A stretch of 64,000 bases of DNA, taken from positions 868,001-932,000 of the forward strand of contig NZ_JAWDIC010000001.1 of the NCBI RefSeq assembly GCF_032464895.1. The letters are read 5' to 3'. The number at the start of each line of letters is the position of its first letter. The stretch's first letter is position 1. The notes beneath the pieces were generated by a model. It was not told the DNA's origin. It did not search any database and saw only the letters and a program-made list of their open reading frames with translations. Below, piece by piece: positions 43,100 to 51,365 of the stretch. This DNA comes from Phycicoccus sp. M110.8. GTDB taxonomy: Bacteria; Actinomycetota; Actinomycetes; Actinomycetales; Dermatophilaceae. The translations under genes were made by a program, and so were the position numbers.

Positions 43100-44479
43100 T
43101 CAGGCGGCGGGGGCGGGCGCCTGGCCGCCGACGAGCGGCAGCCGGACCCGGAAGCAGGACCCGCCCTCGGGCGCGACGTCCGCCTCGACCCGTCCGCCCA
43201 TCCCGGTCACCAGCTCGTGCACGAGCGCCAGGCCCAGCCCCGTCCCGACGGGCCGCACGCCCCGGTACCGGTCGTGCAGGGCCGACCGCTCGAAGGCGAC
43301 CGCCCGGTCCTCCTCGGTGAGTCCCGGGCCACCGTCACGCACCTCCAGCACCGCCTCGGCCCCCTCGACCCGCAGCGCCAGCACGAGCGGCCGCCCCGCG
43401 GGCGTGACGCGGAGCGCGTTCTCGGCCAGCCCGTCGACGACCTGCCGCACGCGGGCCGGGTCTGCCACCACGTCCACGGCGCCGGGCGCGCGCTCCAGGC
43501 CGAAGGTCAGGCCCTCGGCCTGGCACCGCCGCCCCCACACCTGCCCGGCGGCGTCCACGAGGGTCCCGAGGTCGAACGGCCCGAGGTCGTACCGGAAGTC
43601 GTCCGCGCCGACCCGGGCGAGGTCGAGCAGGTCGGAGACCAGCCGCTCCAGCCGTGAGGACTCGGCGACGATCGTCGCGCCGGCCGCGGGCACCGCCGGC
43701 CCCGTGGCGACCCCGTCGGCGAGCGCCTCGCCGAACCCGCGGATCGCGGTCAGCGGCGTGCGCAGCTCGTGCGAGACGGACATCAGGAACTGCCGCTGCC
43801 TGCGCTCGCTGTGCTCGAGCGCCTCGGCGAGGGCGTTGAGCGAGGCGCCGACCTCCGCCAGCTCCGCCGGCCCCTCGGGCATGACCCGCACCGATCGCTC
43901 GCCCGACGCCAGCCGGTGGGCCGCGGCCGCCGTCCGGCGCAACGGCGCGGCCAGGCGCCGCGCGAACGGCACCGCCACCCCGACCGCGACCACCAGACCG
44001 ATGACGAGGGCGAGGAGCACCCGGTCGAAGAGCCGCAGCGTCTGCCCGATCGCGAGGTCGGTGCGCTGCGCGAGCACCACGACCTGACCCGAGGCCAGGG
44101 GGCGGACCTCGACGAGCACCTGGCGACCGTCGACGCGCAGGGTGCGCGAGACCTCCTGGTCCCGCTCCCCCTGAGGCAGCCGGGTGTATGCCGTCCGGGC
44201 CAGCGGGTCGCCGACCAGTCGTCCGGTCGTGGTGAGCCAGGCGACGGGGGTGTCCTGGCGCCGGACCACGCGCAGGGACGGGCCGATGTCGGCGGGGCGG
44301 CTCGCGTCGAGGATGGCCGCGACGAGGTCGGCCTTGCTGTGCAACGCCTTCCGGGCCTGGGACTGGTCGGCGGACCGGACGAGCCCGAGCGAGACGAGGG
44401 CGGCCACGACGACGGCGACCGTGGCGACGGCCGCCATCGCCACCACGGTGCGGCGCTCGAGCTCCCCCGGCCGCCTCAC
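43100..44479 (-). CDS. Sensor histidine kinase (OmpR-system, HAMP type)
   Basis: A 459-residue membrane kinase. TM1 at about 10-32 (VVAMAAVATVAVVVAALVSL), an extracytoplasmic sensor of about 100 residues, TM2 at about 150-170 (VLLALVIGLVVAVGVAVPFA) and a HAMP domain. The kinase core follows: FLMSVSHELRTPLTAIRGFG (H box), VDGLAENALRVTPAGRPLVL (N box), VRDGGPGLTEEDRAVAFERS (G1), VGTGLGLALVHELVTGMGGR (G2). GTG 44479 overlaps the response regulator stop by four bases. The pair converges on the GNAT gene and diverges, through the regulator, from the histidine-rich protein. Confidence 0.92.
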   Translation of the reverse strand: MRRPGELERRTVVAMAAVATVAVVVAALVSLGLVRSADQSQARKALHSKADLVAAILDASRPADIGPSLRVVRRQDTPVAWLTTTGRLVGDPLARTAYTRLPQGERDQEVSRTLRVDGRQVLVEVRPLASGQVVVLAQRTDLAIGQTLRLFDRVLLALVIGLVVAVGVAVPFARRLAAPLRRTAAAAHRLASGERSVRVMPEGPAELAEVGASLNALAEALEHSERRQRQFLMSVSHELRTPLTAIRGFGEALADGVATGPAVPAAGATIVAESSRLERLVSDLLDLARVGADDFRYDLGPFDLGTLVDAAGQVWGRRCQAEGLTFGLERAPGAVDVVADPARVRQVVDGLAENALRVTPAGRPLVLALRVEGAEAVLEVRDGGPGLTEEDRAVAFERSALHDRYRGVRPVGTGLGLALVHELVTGMGGRVEADVAPEGGSCFRVRLPLVGGQAPAPAA

Positions 44480-45168
44480 GGGCGCTCCACGCCGTAGCCG
44501 ACGCCCCGGACCGTCCGGATGGGGCTGGCCCCGCCCAGCTTCGAGCGCAGCTGCGCCACGTGGACGTCGACCGTGCGCGAGCCGTCGTCCGCCGGGTAGC
44601 CCCACACCGCGGACAGCAGCTCGGCTCGCGTGTAGACCCGTCCGGGCCGGGCCATGAGGTGGGCCAGCAGGTCGAACTCGGTGGTGGTGAGCGCCACAGG
44701 TGACCCGTCGACGGTCGCCCGCCGGGTGTCCGGCTCGAGCACGACGGCGCCGACCGCGAGGCGCGGCGCCGGGGCCGCTGCGGCGTCGCGGGCCCGCTGC
44801 TGGCGGCGGACGAGCGAGCGGACGCGCGCGGCGAGCTCCCGGGGCGAGTACGGCTTCGTGACGTAGTCGTCGGCCCCCAGCTCGAGGCCGAGGATCCGGT
44901 CCACCTCGTCGTCACGGGCGGTGACGAAGACGACCGGCGTCCAGTCGTCGGCCGCCCGGAGTCGGCGGCAGACCTCGATGCCGTCCACGGGCCCCGGCAG
45001 CCCGATGTCGAGCAGCACGACGTCGACGCCGCCGGCGGCGAGGCGGTCGAGGGCCGCGACGCCGTCGCCGACGAGGACGACGTCGTGCCCGTCGCGCTCG
45101 AGGTAGAGCCGGGCGACCTCGGCGATGGCCGGCTCGTCCTCGACGAGCAGCACCCTGGTCGCGGTCAT
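44476..45168 (-). CDS. OmpR/PhoB-type response regulator
   Basis: A 230-residue regulator. The receiver domain (1-120) has VLLVEDEPAIAEVARLYLER (acidic pair), VVLLDIGLPGPVDGIEVCRR (phosphorylated Asp), TPVVFVTARDDEVDRI, and ADDYVTKPYSPREL (conserved Lys). The winged-helix DNA-binding domain (about 133-230) has PVALTTTEFDLLAHLMARPG, RVYTRAELLSAVWGYPADD, and SRTVDVHVAQLRSKLG, then IRTVRGVGYGVE. It is the first gene of a two-gene operon with its kinase. Three 11-bp direct repeats in front of the divergent gene (45271-45301) are likely binding sites, since OmpR-type dimers bind such repeats. Confidence 0.94.
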   Translation of the reverse strand: MTATRVLLVEDEPAIAEVARLYLERDGHDVVLVGDGVAALDRLAAGGVDVVLLDIGLPGPVDGIEVCRRLRAADDWTPVVFVTARDDEVDRILGLELGADDYVTKPYSPRELAARVRSLVRRQQRARDAAAAPAPRLAVGAVVLEPDTRRATVDGSPVALTTTEFDLLAHLMARPGRVYTRAELLSAVWGYPADDGSRTVDVHVAQLRSKLGGASPIRTVRGVGYGVERP

Positions 45169-45270
45169 CGGCGGGGTCCCATGGCGCAACGCTGGCGGAC
45201 GCGCCGGTGCCGCGGCAAGGCCGACGCGGCGGTCGGCGGCGATCGAGAGGGCTTCGCGCCCGAACCCGAA

Positions 45271-45301
45271 CACTCCCCGAACATTCCCGTCACACTCCCC
45301 G
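45271..45301. promoter_or_regulatory. Three direct repeats with an 11-bp period, probable response-regulator operator
   Basis: CACTCCCCG (45271-45279), CATTCCCGT (45282-45290) and CACTCCCCG (45293-45301) start exactly 11 bp apart. OmpR/PhoB-family regulators bind direct repeats of about this length, each on the same face of the helix. They lie about 27 bp before the ATG of the histidine-rich protein and about 100 bp before the regulator's own start, so both could be controlled. Confidence 0.6.
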
Positions 45302-45327
45302 CACACGGCAGGGGCACCGTTGCCGGC

Positions 45328-46488
45328 ATGACAACGCGCACGCTCCTCGTCCGGTGCGCCGCCCTGCTCACTGCCGGTGCGGCCCTCGTCCACGTCGGTG
45401 TCGCCGGCCAGCACTTCTCGGAGTGGTGGGCCGCGGGACTGTTCTTCCTCGTCGTCGCCGCTGCGCAGATCGGGTGGGCCCTGTGGGTCTGGTCGCGCCC
45501 GGCGACGCGCACGATCCTCCTGGCGGGGGCCGCCGGCTCGGTGGCGCTGGTCCTGCTCTGGGTGGTGTCCCGCACGAGCGGGCTGCCGTTCGGCCCGGGG
45601 GCCGGCGTTGCCGAGCGGGTCGGTGCGGCCGACGTCGTCTGTGGGGTGCTCGAGGTGCTGGCCGCGGCACTCGCGGTCGTCGCCACCGCGACCGAGCGGC
45701 AGCCGCGCCTCGCCGGCCCGGCGCCCCGCCGGGCTGCGGGCATCACGGCCGGCGTGGCGGCTCTAGTCGTCCTCGCCGGCGGGACGGCCCTCGCGTCCCC
45801 GACGCACGACCACACCGACCTCGCGGCCTCCGCGACCGCCGGCCACGACCACGCGGCGGACGCCGGCTCCGGTGCCGGCACCGCCGGTGGCTCCGGCCAC
45901 CACCACGACGTCCCCAACCTGCCGGACACCTCGAAGGCCACCGCCGCGCAGACCGCGGCCGCACGGGACCTGCTGCAGCGCACCATCGCCGCGACGGCGG
46001 CATACCGCGACCCGGCCGTCGCGACGAAGGCGGGCTTCGACGTCCAGGCCGCCTACGAGCGGAAGCTGGCGAAGCTCGAGGCCGCCGGGCGCGCGCCCAA
46101 GGACGGCCGGGTCATGGCGATCCACGTGCCCAACAAGGCCAACCGCACGGACGGCCGCATCCTCGACCCGACCAAGCCGGAGACGCTCGTCTACGCCCGC
46201 ACGGCCCAGGGGAAGTTCGAGCTCGTCGGCGTCATGTTCACGGCCGAGAAGCAGACCCCGCCGGCGCTCTACCAGCCGTACCTGCGGTGGCACACGCACA
46301 CGTTCTGCGTCGGCGGCGGCAAGCCCAAGGTCAAGCCGGAGAACGGTTCCTGCCCGGCCGGCACGACCGAGCGCGAGTCCGGCGCGATGACCCACGTGTG
46401 GTTCGTCAGCCCCGACCAGCTGGCCCAGGCGTTCGCCCGCAAGCCCCCGGTCAAGGCCCTGGTCGCCTACCAGAAGTCGCTCGCCTAG
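45328..46488 (+). CDS. Membrane protein with histidine-rich extracytoplasmic region (function unknown)
   Basis: A 386-residue protein with four N-terminal transmembrane segments (about 7-25, 35-53, 60-80, 90-115) and a fifth near 140-160. A His/Asp/Gly-rich stretch follows (PTHDHTDL, TAGHDHAAD, SGHHHDVPNL), then a conserved domain of about 180 residues: AARDLLQRTIAATAAYRDPA, KAGFDVQAAYERKLAKLEA, RVMAIHVPNKANRTDGRILD, LRWHTHTFCVGGG and ESGAMTHVWFVSPDQLAQAF. The His-rich run and the HTHTFC and MTHVWF histidines suggest metal handling, but no known transporter motif is present. It diverges from an OmpR-type system and carries three candidate regulator sites upstream. Confidence 0.68.
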   Translation: MTTRTLLVRCAALLTAGAALVHVGVAGQHFSEWWAAGLFFLVVAAAQIGWALWVWSRPATRTILLAGAAGSVALVLLWVVSRTSGLPFGPGAGVAERVGAADVVCGVLEVLAAALAVVATATERQPRLAGPAPRRAAGITAGVAALVVLAGGTALASPTHDHTDLAASATAGHDHAADAGSGAGTAGGSGHHHDVPNLPDTSKATAAQTAAARDLLQRTIAATAAYRDPAVATKAGFDVQAAYERKLAKLEAAGRAPKDGRVMAIHVPNKANRTDGRILDPTKPETLVYARTAQGKFELVGVMFTAEKQTPPALYQPYLRWHTHTFCVGGGKPKVKPENGSCPAGTTERESGAMTHVWFVSPDQLAQAFARKPPVKALVAYQKSLA

Positions 46489-46498
46489 GGTCGCTCCC

Positions 46499-47479
46499 AT
46501 GACCACGGCCCGCGCGCTCCTCGTCCCCCGCACCGGCGACTCCTCCGTCCTGGAGGTGCGGGAGGTCGAGGTGCCGCCGCCCGGTCCCGGCGAGGTGCAG
46601 GTCGAGGTGGCCGCGGTCGGCGTCAACTTCATCGACGTCTACCAGCGCCAGGGCGTCTACCCGCTGCAGACGCCGTTCGTCGCCTGCTCCGAGGGCGCCG
46701 GCACCGTGACCGGGATCGGCGACGGCGTGACCGAGGTCGCCGTGGGCGACCGGGTCGCGTGGGGGCAGGGCCTCGGGGCGGCTGCCACGGTGGCGAACCG
46801 CGCCGTGGACTCCCTGGTGCCGGTGCCCGAGGGTCTCGGCCTCGACGTGGCCGCCGCGGCCATGCTCCAGGGCATGACCGCGCACTACCTCGTCACGAGC
46901 ACGTATGCCGTGCACGAGGGCACGAGCGCGCTGGTCCACGCCGCCGCCGGCGGGGTGGGACAGCTGCTCGTGCAGATGATCACGGCCAGGGGCGGCCGCG
47001 TCATCGCGACAGCCGGCTCGGCGGACAAGCTCGAGATCGCGCGGCGGCTCGGCGCGGCCGCCACGATCGACTACACGCAGTCGTCCGACCTCGCCGCCGA
47101 GGTGCGGAAGGCCAACGGGGACAAGGGAGTCGACGTCGTCTACGACGGCGTCGGCAAGTCGACGTTCGACGCCTCGCTGGCCTCGCTGCGGCCCCGCGGG
47201 ATGATGGTGCTCTTCGGCGGGGCGAGCGGACAGGTGCCGCCGTTCGACATCCAGCGGCTCAACTCCGGCGGCTCGCTCTTCCTGACCCGGCCGACGCTCG
47301 GCCACTACATCGCGACGCGCGAGGAGCTGCTGGAGCGCGGCACCTCCGTCCTCGGAGACCTGGCCTCCGGCGCGCTCGAGCTCGAGATCGGCGGCCGGTA
47401 CTCCTTCGACGACGCCAAGGAGGCGTACGACGACCTCGAGGGCCGGCGCACGACCGGCAAGCTGCTGCTCGTCCCCTGA
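46499..47479 (+). CDS. Quinone oxidoreductase (zinc-independent MDR family)
   Basis: A 326-residue NADPH-dependent quinone reductase of the QOR type. It shows GEVQVEVAAVGVNFIDVYQR (NFID instead of the zinc-binding pattern), FVACSEGAGTVTGIG, VGDRVAWGQGLGAAAT, AMLQGMTAHYLV, ALVHAAAGGVGQLLVQM (dinucleotide-binding AxxGxxG), GRVIATAGSADKLEIARRLG, and VVYDGVGKSTFDASLASLRP RG. It starts 10 bp after the histidine-rich gene's stop and may be read from it. Role is probably reduction of quinones or unsaturated carbonyls. Confidence 0.92.
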   Translation: MTTARALLVPRTGDSSVLEVREVEVPPPGPGEVQVEVAAVGVNFIDVYQRQGVYPLQTPFVACSEGAGTVTGIGDGVTEVAVGDRVAWGQGLGAAATVANRAVDSLVPVPEGLGLDVAAAAMLQGMTAHYLVTSTYAVHEGTSALVHAAAGGVGQLLVQMITARGGRVIATAGSADKLEIARRLGAAATIDYTQSSDLAAEVRKANGDKGVDVVYDGVGKSTFDASLASLRPRGMMVLFGGASGQVPPFDIQRLNSGGSLFLTRPTLGHYIATREELLERGTSVLGDLASGALELEIGGRYSFDDAKEAYDDLEGRRTTGKLLLVP

Positions 47480-47484
47480 CGGTC

Positions 47485-47566
47485 GTCGACGCGCGGGACC
47501 GGCGTCGACGCGCGGGACCGGCGTGCGGGCGCCCTGCACCAGCCGCGCGCGTCGGTGGTGCAGGGC
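47485..47566. repeat. 19-bp tandem repeat followed by an 11-bp perfect inverted repeat
   Basis: GTCGACGCGCGGGACCGGC is repeated at 47485-47503 and 47504-47522. Just beyond, GCCCTGCACCA (47531-47541) and TGGTGCAGGGC (47556-47566) form a perfect stem that ends 12 bp before the polymerase IV start. The repeat may end the oxidoreductase transcript; the hairpin could hide the polymerase ribosome site. Confidence 0.75.
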
Positions 47567-47578
47567 AGGATGGGCAGC

Positions 47579-48724
47579 GTGACCACCTCGCCCACGGCCC
47601 GGCCGTGGGTGCTGCACGTCGACCTCGACCAGTTCCTCGCGGCGGTCGAGGTGCTGCGGCACCCCGAGCTCGCCGGGCTGCCCGTGGTCGTGGGCGGCCG
47701 GGGCGACCCGACCGAGCGGGCCGTGGTGTCGACCGCGTCGTACGAGGCGCGCGCGTTCGGCGTGCGGTCGGGGATGCCGCTCAAGACGGCGGTGCGCAAG
47801 TGCCCCGACGCGGTGTTCCTCCCCGTCGACGCCCCGGTCTACGAGGAGGCGTCGGCGCGGGTGATGGAGACGCTGCGGGCGGTGCCGGGCGCCGTTGTCG
47901 AGGTGCTCGGCTGGGACGAGGCGTTCCTGGGCGTGACGACCGCGGACCCGGTGGCGTGCGCGGAGTCGATCCGTGCCGCCGTGCTCGAGGCGACCGGGCT
48001 GCACTGCTCGGTCGGGATCGGCGACACCAAGGTCCGCGCGAAGATCGCGACCGACTTCGGCAAGCCGCAGGGCGTCTACCAGCTCACCCGGGACAACTGG
48101 TTCGAGGTCATGGGAGAGCGGCCCACGACCGCCCTGTGGGGCGTGGGCACGCGCATCGCCGCCCGGTTGGCGAGCCACGGCTACCGGACGGTGCAGGAGC
48201 TCGCCGACGCCGATGAGGCCGTCCTCGTCGCCGAGTTCGGACCGGCCATGGGGCCGCACTACGGCCGCCTCGGGCGCGGGGTCTCCTCCGCGCGGGTCGA
48301 CGACACCCCGTGGGTCGCCCGGGCGCACGGCCGCGAGATGACCTACCAGACGAACCTCGCCTCGCCGCAGGAGGTCGCGGACGCGATCTCCGCCCTCGCC
48401 GCCCAGGTCGTCGAGGACATCCGGGCCGAGGGGCGTCCGTGCCAGCGGGTCGGCCTCAAGGTGCGGTTCGCGCCGTTTTTCACGACGAACCGCATCCGCA
48501 AGCTCACCACCCCTACCTTCGACCCGGAGGTCATCGCCACGACGGCGCTCGAGCTCTTCACCGCCCTCGAGGACGAGCGCCCGGTGCGGCTCCTCGGCGT
48601 GCGCGCCGAGATGGTGCCGCCCGAGGGCGGGTATGCCGACCCGCGCAGCACCGGGCGCGGCGGCCCGAGCGCGCGGGGCGCGGGGACGGCCGGCGCCACC
48701 GACGAGGTCACGCCCGAGCGGTGA
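47579..48724 (+). CDS. dinB: DNA polymerase IV (Y-family)
   Basis: This error-prone polymerase copies past lesions and makes untargeted mutations. The catalytic carboxylates are visible: D15 and D17 in VLHVDLDQF and D113/E114 in GWDEAFLG. Other family parts are VVVGGRGDPTERAVVSTASY EAR (steric gate F/Y region), GVRSGMPLKTAVRKCPDAVF, HCSVGIGDTKVRAKIATDF GKP, TALWGVGTRIAARLASHGYR (HhH), a little-finger domain with GREMTYQTNLASPQEVAD, and FFTTNRIRKLTTPTFD. At 381 residues the C terminus ends soon after the little finger with a Gly/Ala-rich tail and no clear beta-clamp-binding peptide. Start GTG 47579 is chosen from AGGATGG six bases upstream; ATG 47570 is possible. I see no LexA box before it. 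Confidence 0.93.
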   Translation: MTTSPTARPWVLHVDLDQFLAAVEVLRHPELAGLPVVVGGRGDPTERAVVSTASYEARAFGVRSGMPLKTAVRKCPDAVFLPVDAPVYEEASARVMETLRAVPGAVVEVLGWDEAFLGVTTADPVACAESIRAAVLEATGLHCSVGIGDTKVRAKIATDFGKPQGVYQLTRDNWFEVMGERPTTALWGVGTRIAARLASHGYRTVQELADADEAVLVAEFGPAMGPHYGRLGRGVSSARVDDTPWVARAHGREMTYQTNLASPQEVADAISALAAQVVEDIRAEGRPCQRVGLKVRFAPFFTTNRIRKLTTPTFDPEVIATTALELFTALEDERPVRLLGVRAEMVPPEGGYADPRSTGRGGPSARGAGTAGATDEVTPER

Positions 48725-48783
48725 GGCGCCGGTGCGTCCTGGGGACGCGCTGCGGCGATGCCCTCAGCAGGCGGTCGTGCGGG

Positions 48784-49146
48784 TCAGCTCCAGAGCGCGG
48801 CGACGAGCACGTTGAGGACGCCGAGGCCACCGGCGGCCATGACGAGGCCGCGGGTCGACTGTCCGCCCCGACGGCCACGGGCGCGGGCGATCTCGATGCA
48901 GGCCAGGGCCGCGATCGCCACGACGAGCTTGACCCCGATCTTGGCGTGGTTGAGGTCCTCACCGAGCGAGGACACGGACTCGGCCAGGCCGACGAGCAGC
49001 AGGCCGGTGACGAGCTGGGCCCGGGCACCCCAGGCCATGAGCTCCACGGTGTCGTGACCCCTCCACGCGAACGCCGCCCAGCCGCCGACGAGGGCGGCCA
49101 TGCCGAGCAGGTGGAGCACGACGAGGAGGTTGTAGACGAAGCTCAT
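48784..49146 (-). CDS. Small four-TM membrane protein
   Basis: A 120-residue protein with hydrophobic segments at about 5-25 (LLVVLHLLGMAALVGGWAAF), 45-55, 70-87 (IGVKLVVAIAALACIEIAR) and 103-118 (MAAGGLGVLNVLVAALW). The first helix pair resembles the CopD/DUF2269-like membrane scaffold (LHLLGMAALVGGW). No metal-binding or catalytic residue is clear. It stands alone between DNA polymerase IV and a LuxR-type regulator, converging on the former. Confidence 0.6.
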   Translation of the reverse strand: MSFVYNLLVVLHLLGMAALVGGWAAFAWRGHDTVELMAWGARAQLVTGLLLVGLAESVSSLGEDLNHAKIGVKLVVAIAALACIEIARARGRRGGQSTRGLVMAAGGLGVLNVLVAALWS

Positions 49147-49241
49147 GGCGCCACCCTAACCGGGCGGCCTGGGCGCGCCGACGCGGCTCAGCGCGAGGAG
49201 AGTGCTCGGCGGGACGGACCCGCCCGACGCGAGGATGCGCC

Positions 49242-49919
49242 TCAGAGCAGGCGGCGACCCATGGCCCAGGCGGTGAGCTCGTGCCGCGAGGAGAGCTGGA
49301 GCTTGCGCAGCACCGAGGAGACGTGGGTCTCCACCGTCTTCACCGAGATGAAGAGCTCCTTGGCGACCTCCTTGTACTGGTAGCCGCGGGCGATCAGCCG
49401 CATCACCTCGCGCTCGCGCGCGCTGAGCCGGTCCAGCTCCTCGTCGACCTCCGCGATCTCGCCTGCTGCGGCGCCGAACGCGTCGAGGACGAACCCCGCC
49501 AGCCGGGGCGAGAACACCGCGTCCCCGTCGGCGACCCGGCGGATCGCGCGGGTGAGGTCGGTCGCGTTGATGGTCTTGGTGACGTAGCCGCGGGCACCCG
49601 CGCGGATCACGGCGATGACGTCCTCGGCGGCGTCGGAGACGGACAGGGCGAGGAACCGCACCGGCTGGCCGCCGGCCGTCTCGAGGCCGCGACAGCCGTG
49701 GAGGACGTCGACCCCGCCGTTGCCGTTGCCCCCGGGCAGGTGCACGTCGAGCAGCACGACCGCCGGCCGCGTCTCGCGGATCACGGCGACCGCCGTGTCG
49801 ACGTCGGGCGCCTCGCCGACGATGTCGACGGTCTCGCCGATCTCGGCCCGCACCCCCGACCGGAACATCCGGTGGTCGTCGACGAGGACGACCGGCACTC
49901 GGGTCTCAGGCGTGTTCAT
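49242..49919 (-). CDS. NarL/LuxR-type response regulator
   Basis: A 225-residue regulator. The receiver domain has VVLVDDHRMFRSGVRAEI (acidic pocket), AVVLLDVHLPGGNGNGGVDV (phosphorylated Asp; a slightly longer loop than usual), LALSVSDAAEDVIAVIRAGA and RGYVTKTINATDLTRAI (Lys). The C-terminal HTH has RLSAREREVMRLIARGYQYK and EVAKELFISVKTVETHVSSV LRKLQL. It overlaps the PspC-domain kinase gene by 14 bp and is its obvious partner. It probably controls the divergent PspC gene. Confidence 0.94.
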   Translation of the reverse strand: MNTPETRVPVVLVDDHRMFRSGVRAEIGETVDIVGEAPDVDTAVAVIRETRPAVVLLDVHLPGGNGNGGVDVLHGCRGLETAGGQPVRFLALSVSDAAEDVIAVIRAGARGYVTKTINATDLTRAIRRVADGDAVFSPRLAGFVLDAFGAAAGEIAEVDEELDRLSAREREVMRLIARGYQYKEVAKELFISVKTVETHVSSVLRKLQLSSRHELTAWAMGRRLL

Positions 49920-51240
49920 TGCTCTCCTCCGGGACGTCTGCTGCCACGGGCGGCAGCGTGAAGCTCACCTCGGTGCCCTGCTCGAGCCGGCGGACCCGCG
50001 CGGTCCCGCCGTGCCGCTCCATCCTGCCGAGGATCGAGCCGCGGACGCCGAGCCGGTCGTCCGGGACGTCGTCGAGCTCGAAACCGGGACCGTGGTCGCG
50101 GACGAACGCCTCCACCCCCGCCGGCCCCACCTCGAGGTAGAGGGACACCGGGGGCTCGCCGTGGCGCACGGCGTTGAGCAGGGCCTCGCGGACGGCCCGC
50201 GCGAGCGCCCGCCCGCCGTCGTCGAGGGGCCGGTCGCCGGTGGACACCACGTCGATCGGGGTGCCGTGGAGGTCCTCGACCTCGTGCGCGGCCTCGGCCA
50301 CCGCGGCAGCCAGCGTCGCCTCGGAGTCGGAGGGCCCGGCATACAGCCACGAACGCAGCTCGCGCTCCTGGGCGCGCGCCAGCTGGGTGACCGCGCCGGG
50401 GTCGTCGGCCTTGCGCTGGATCAGCGCGAGCGTCTGCAGGACCGAGTCGTGCAGGTGGGCCGCGATGTCCGCGCGCTCGGTGGCACGGGCGGCCTCCGCC
50501 TGCTCGTGCCGCAGGTCCTGCCAGAGCCGCAGGCCCCACGGCGCCGCGATGAGCGCGACACCGGCGAGCACGGCGACGACGGCCGCGCCGATGTCCCACA
50601 TGGCCGACAGCGAGCGCCCGCGCGTCGCCATGATGACCAGGCCGGCGAGCGCCAGGACGCCGCCGAAGACGAACCGGGCGGTGCTGAACCGGCGGGTGCC
50701 CGACTCCGACCCGAGCCACCGGCCCCGCTGCGCCTCGTCGAGCTGCGACCACGCGATGACCGCACCGACGGCCACGACGAGGAGGGGCGCGAGGATGCCC
50801 AGGCGGGCGTTGAAGCCGGCGTTCTGGGCGATGACGACGAGGCCGGCCAGCAGGACGAGGCCACCGACGACCAGGACACGGGTGGCGTCACGCTCCCCCT
50901 CCTCGGCCCGGGCCTCCTCGGGGTCGACCTGCGAGGGCGCGACCGGGACGGCTGCGGGGTCGATGGTGCGCCGGCCGCCACGAACCACGCCGTCCCGCGA
51001 CTGCGGGGACAGCGCCCACAGGAACACGTAGGCGACCAGGCCGGCACCGGTCGGGATGCTGGTGAGGACGAACGCCGCCCGCACCCACCACACCGGCCAG
51101 CCGAGGTGGTCGGCGAGCCCGGCGGCCACGCCCGCGATGACCTTGCCCTCGACGGGACGGCTGAAGACGCGCCGGGCGGCGCGGCGCTCGGCGGTCCTCG
51201 CCTCCTGCGTGGTCGCAGGTCGCTCGTACGGGGTGGGCAT
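49906..51240 (-). CDS. PspC-domain histidine kinase (NarL-system sensor)
   Basis: A 444-residue membrane kinase. The N terminus is a PspC domain (about 25-80): SRPVEGKVIAGVAAGLADHLG, WPVWWVRAAFVLTSIPTGAG, LVAYVFLWALSP. Three or four more transmembrane helices follow (about 125-220). The kinase part has ATERADIAAHLHDSVLQTLA (HisKA_3 box, H in HLHDS) and an HATPase domain with AVREALLNAVRHGEPPVSL (N box) and VRDHGPGFELDDVPDDRLGV RGSI (G boxes). PspC proteins respond to envelope stress, so the sensor likely monitors membrane state. It is translationally coupled to the LuxR-type regulator. It diverges from a second PspC-domain gene at 51366. Confidence 0.93.
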   Translation of the reverse strand: MPTPYERPATTQEARTAERRAARRVFSRPVEGKVIAGVAAGLADHLGWPVWWVRAAFVLTSIPTGAGLVAYVFLWALSPQSRDGVVRGGRRTIDPAAVPVAPSQVDPEEARAEEGERDATRVLVVGGLVLLAGLVVIAQNAGFNARLGILAPLLVVAVGAVIAWSQLDEAQRGRWLGSESGTRRFSTARFVFGGVLALAGLVIMATRGRSLSAMWDIGAAVVAVLAGVALIAAPWGLRLWQDLRHEQAEAARATERADIAAHLHDSVLQTLALIQRKADDPGAVTQLARAQERELRSWLYAGPSDSEATLAAAVAEAAHEVEDLHGTPIDVVSTGDRPLDDGGRALARAVREALLNAVRHGEPPVSLYLEVGPAGVEAFVRDHGPGFELDDVPDDRLGVRGSILGRMERHGGTARVRRLEQGTEVSFTLPPVAADVPEESNEHA

Positions 51241-51301
51241 GTCCTCATCCTGACGCACGCGCGAGCCGAAACCGAGCGGAACAGGGGTCGCCCGGGGCTG
51301 C

Positions 51302-51323
51302 TTCAGGGTCGGTTCAGGGTCGA
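51302..51323. promoter_or_regulatory. Tandem 11-bp repeat between the two divergent PspC genes
   Basis: TTCAGGGTCGG (51302-51312) is followed directly by TTCAGGGTCGA (51313-51323), and AGGGTCGACCCT at its end is a palindrome. It lies in the 125-bp gap between the PspC-kinase start (51240) and the PspC-protein start (51366). It is a likely binding site for the adjacent regulator or for another envelope-stress regulator. Confidence 0.55.
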
Positions 51324-51365
51324 CCCTCATGGCAGCGCCCGCGCCCGGTCGACAGCATGGTCGGT

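Noticed and set aside
47480-47579. LexA box before DNA polymerase IV
   Set aside because: No TCGAAC-N4-GTTCGA-like palindrome is present; only the tandem repeat and stem are there.
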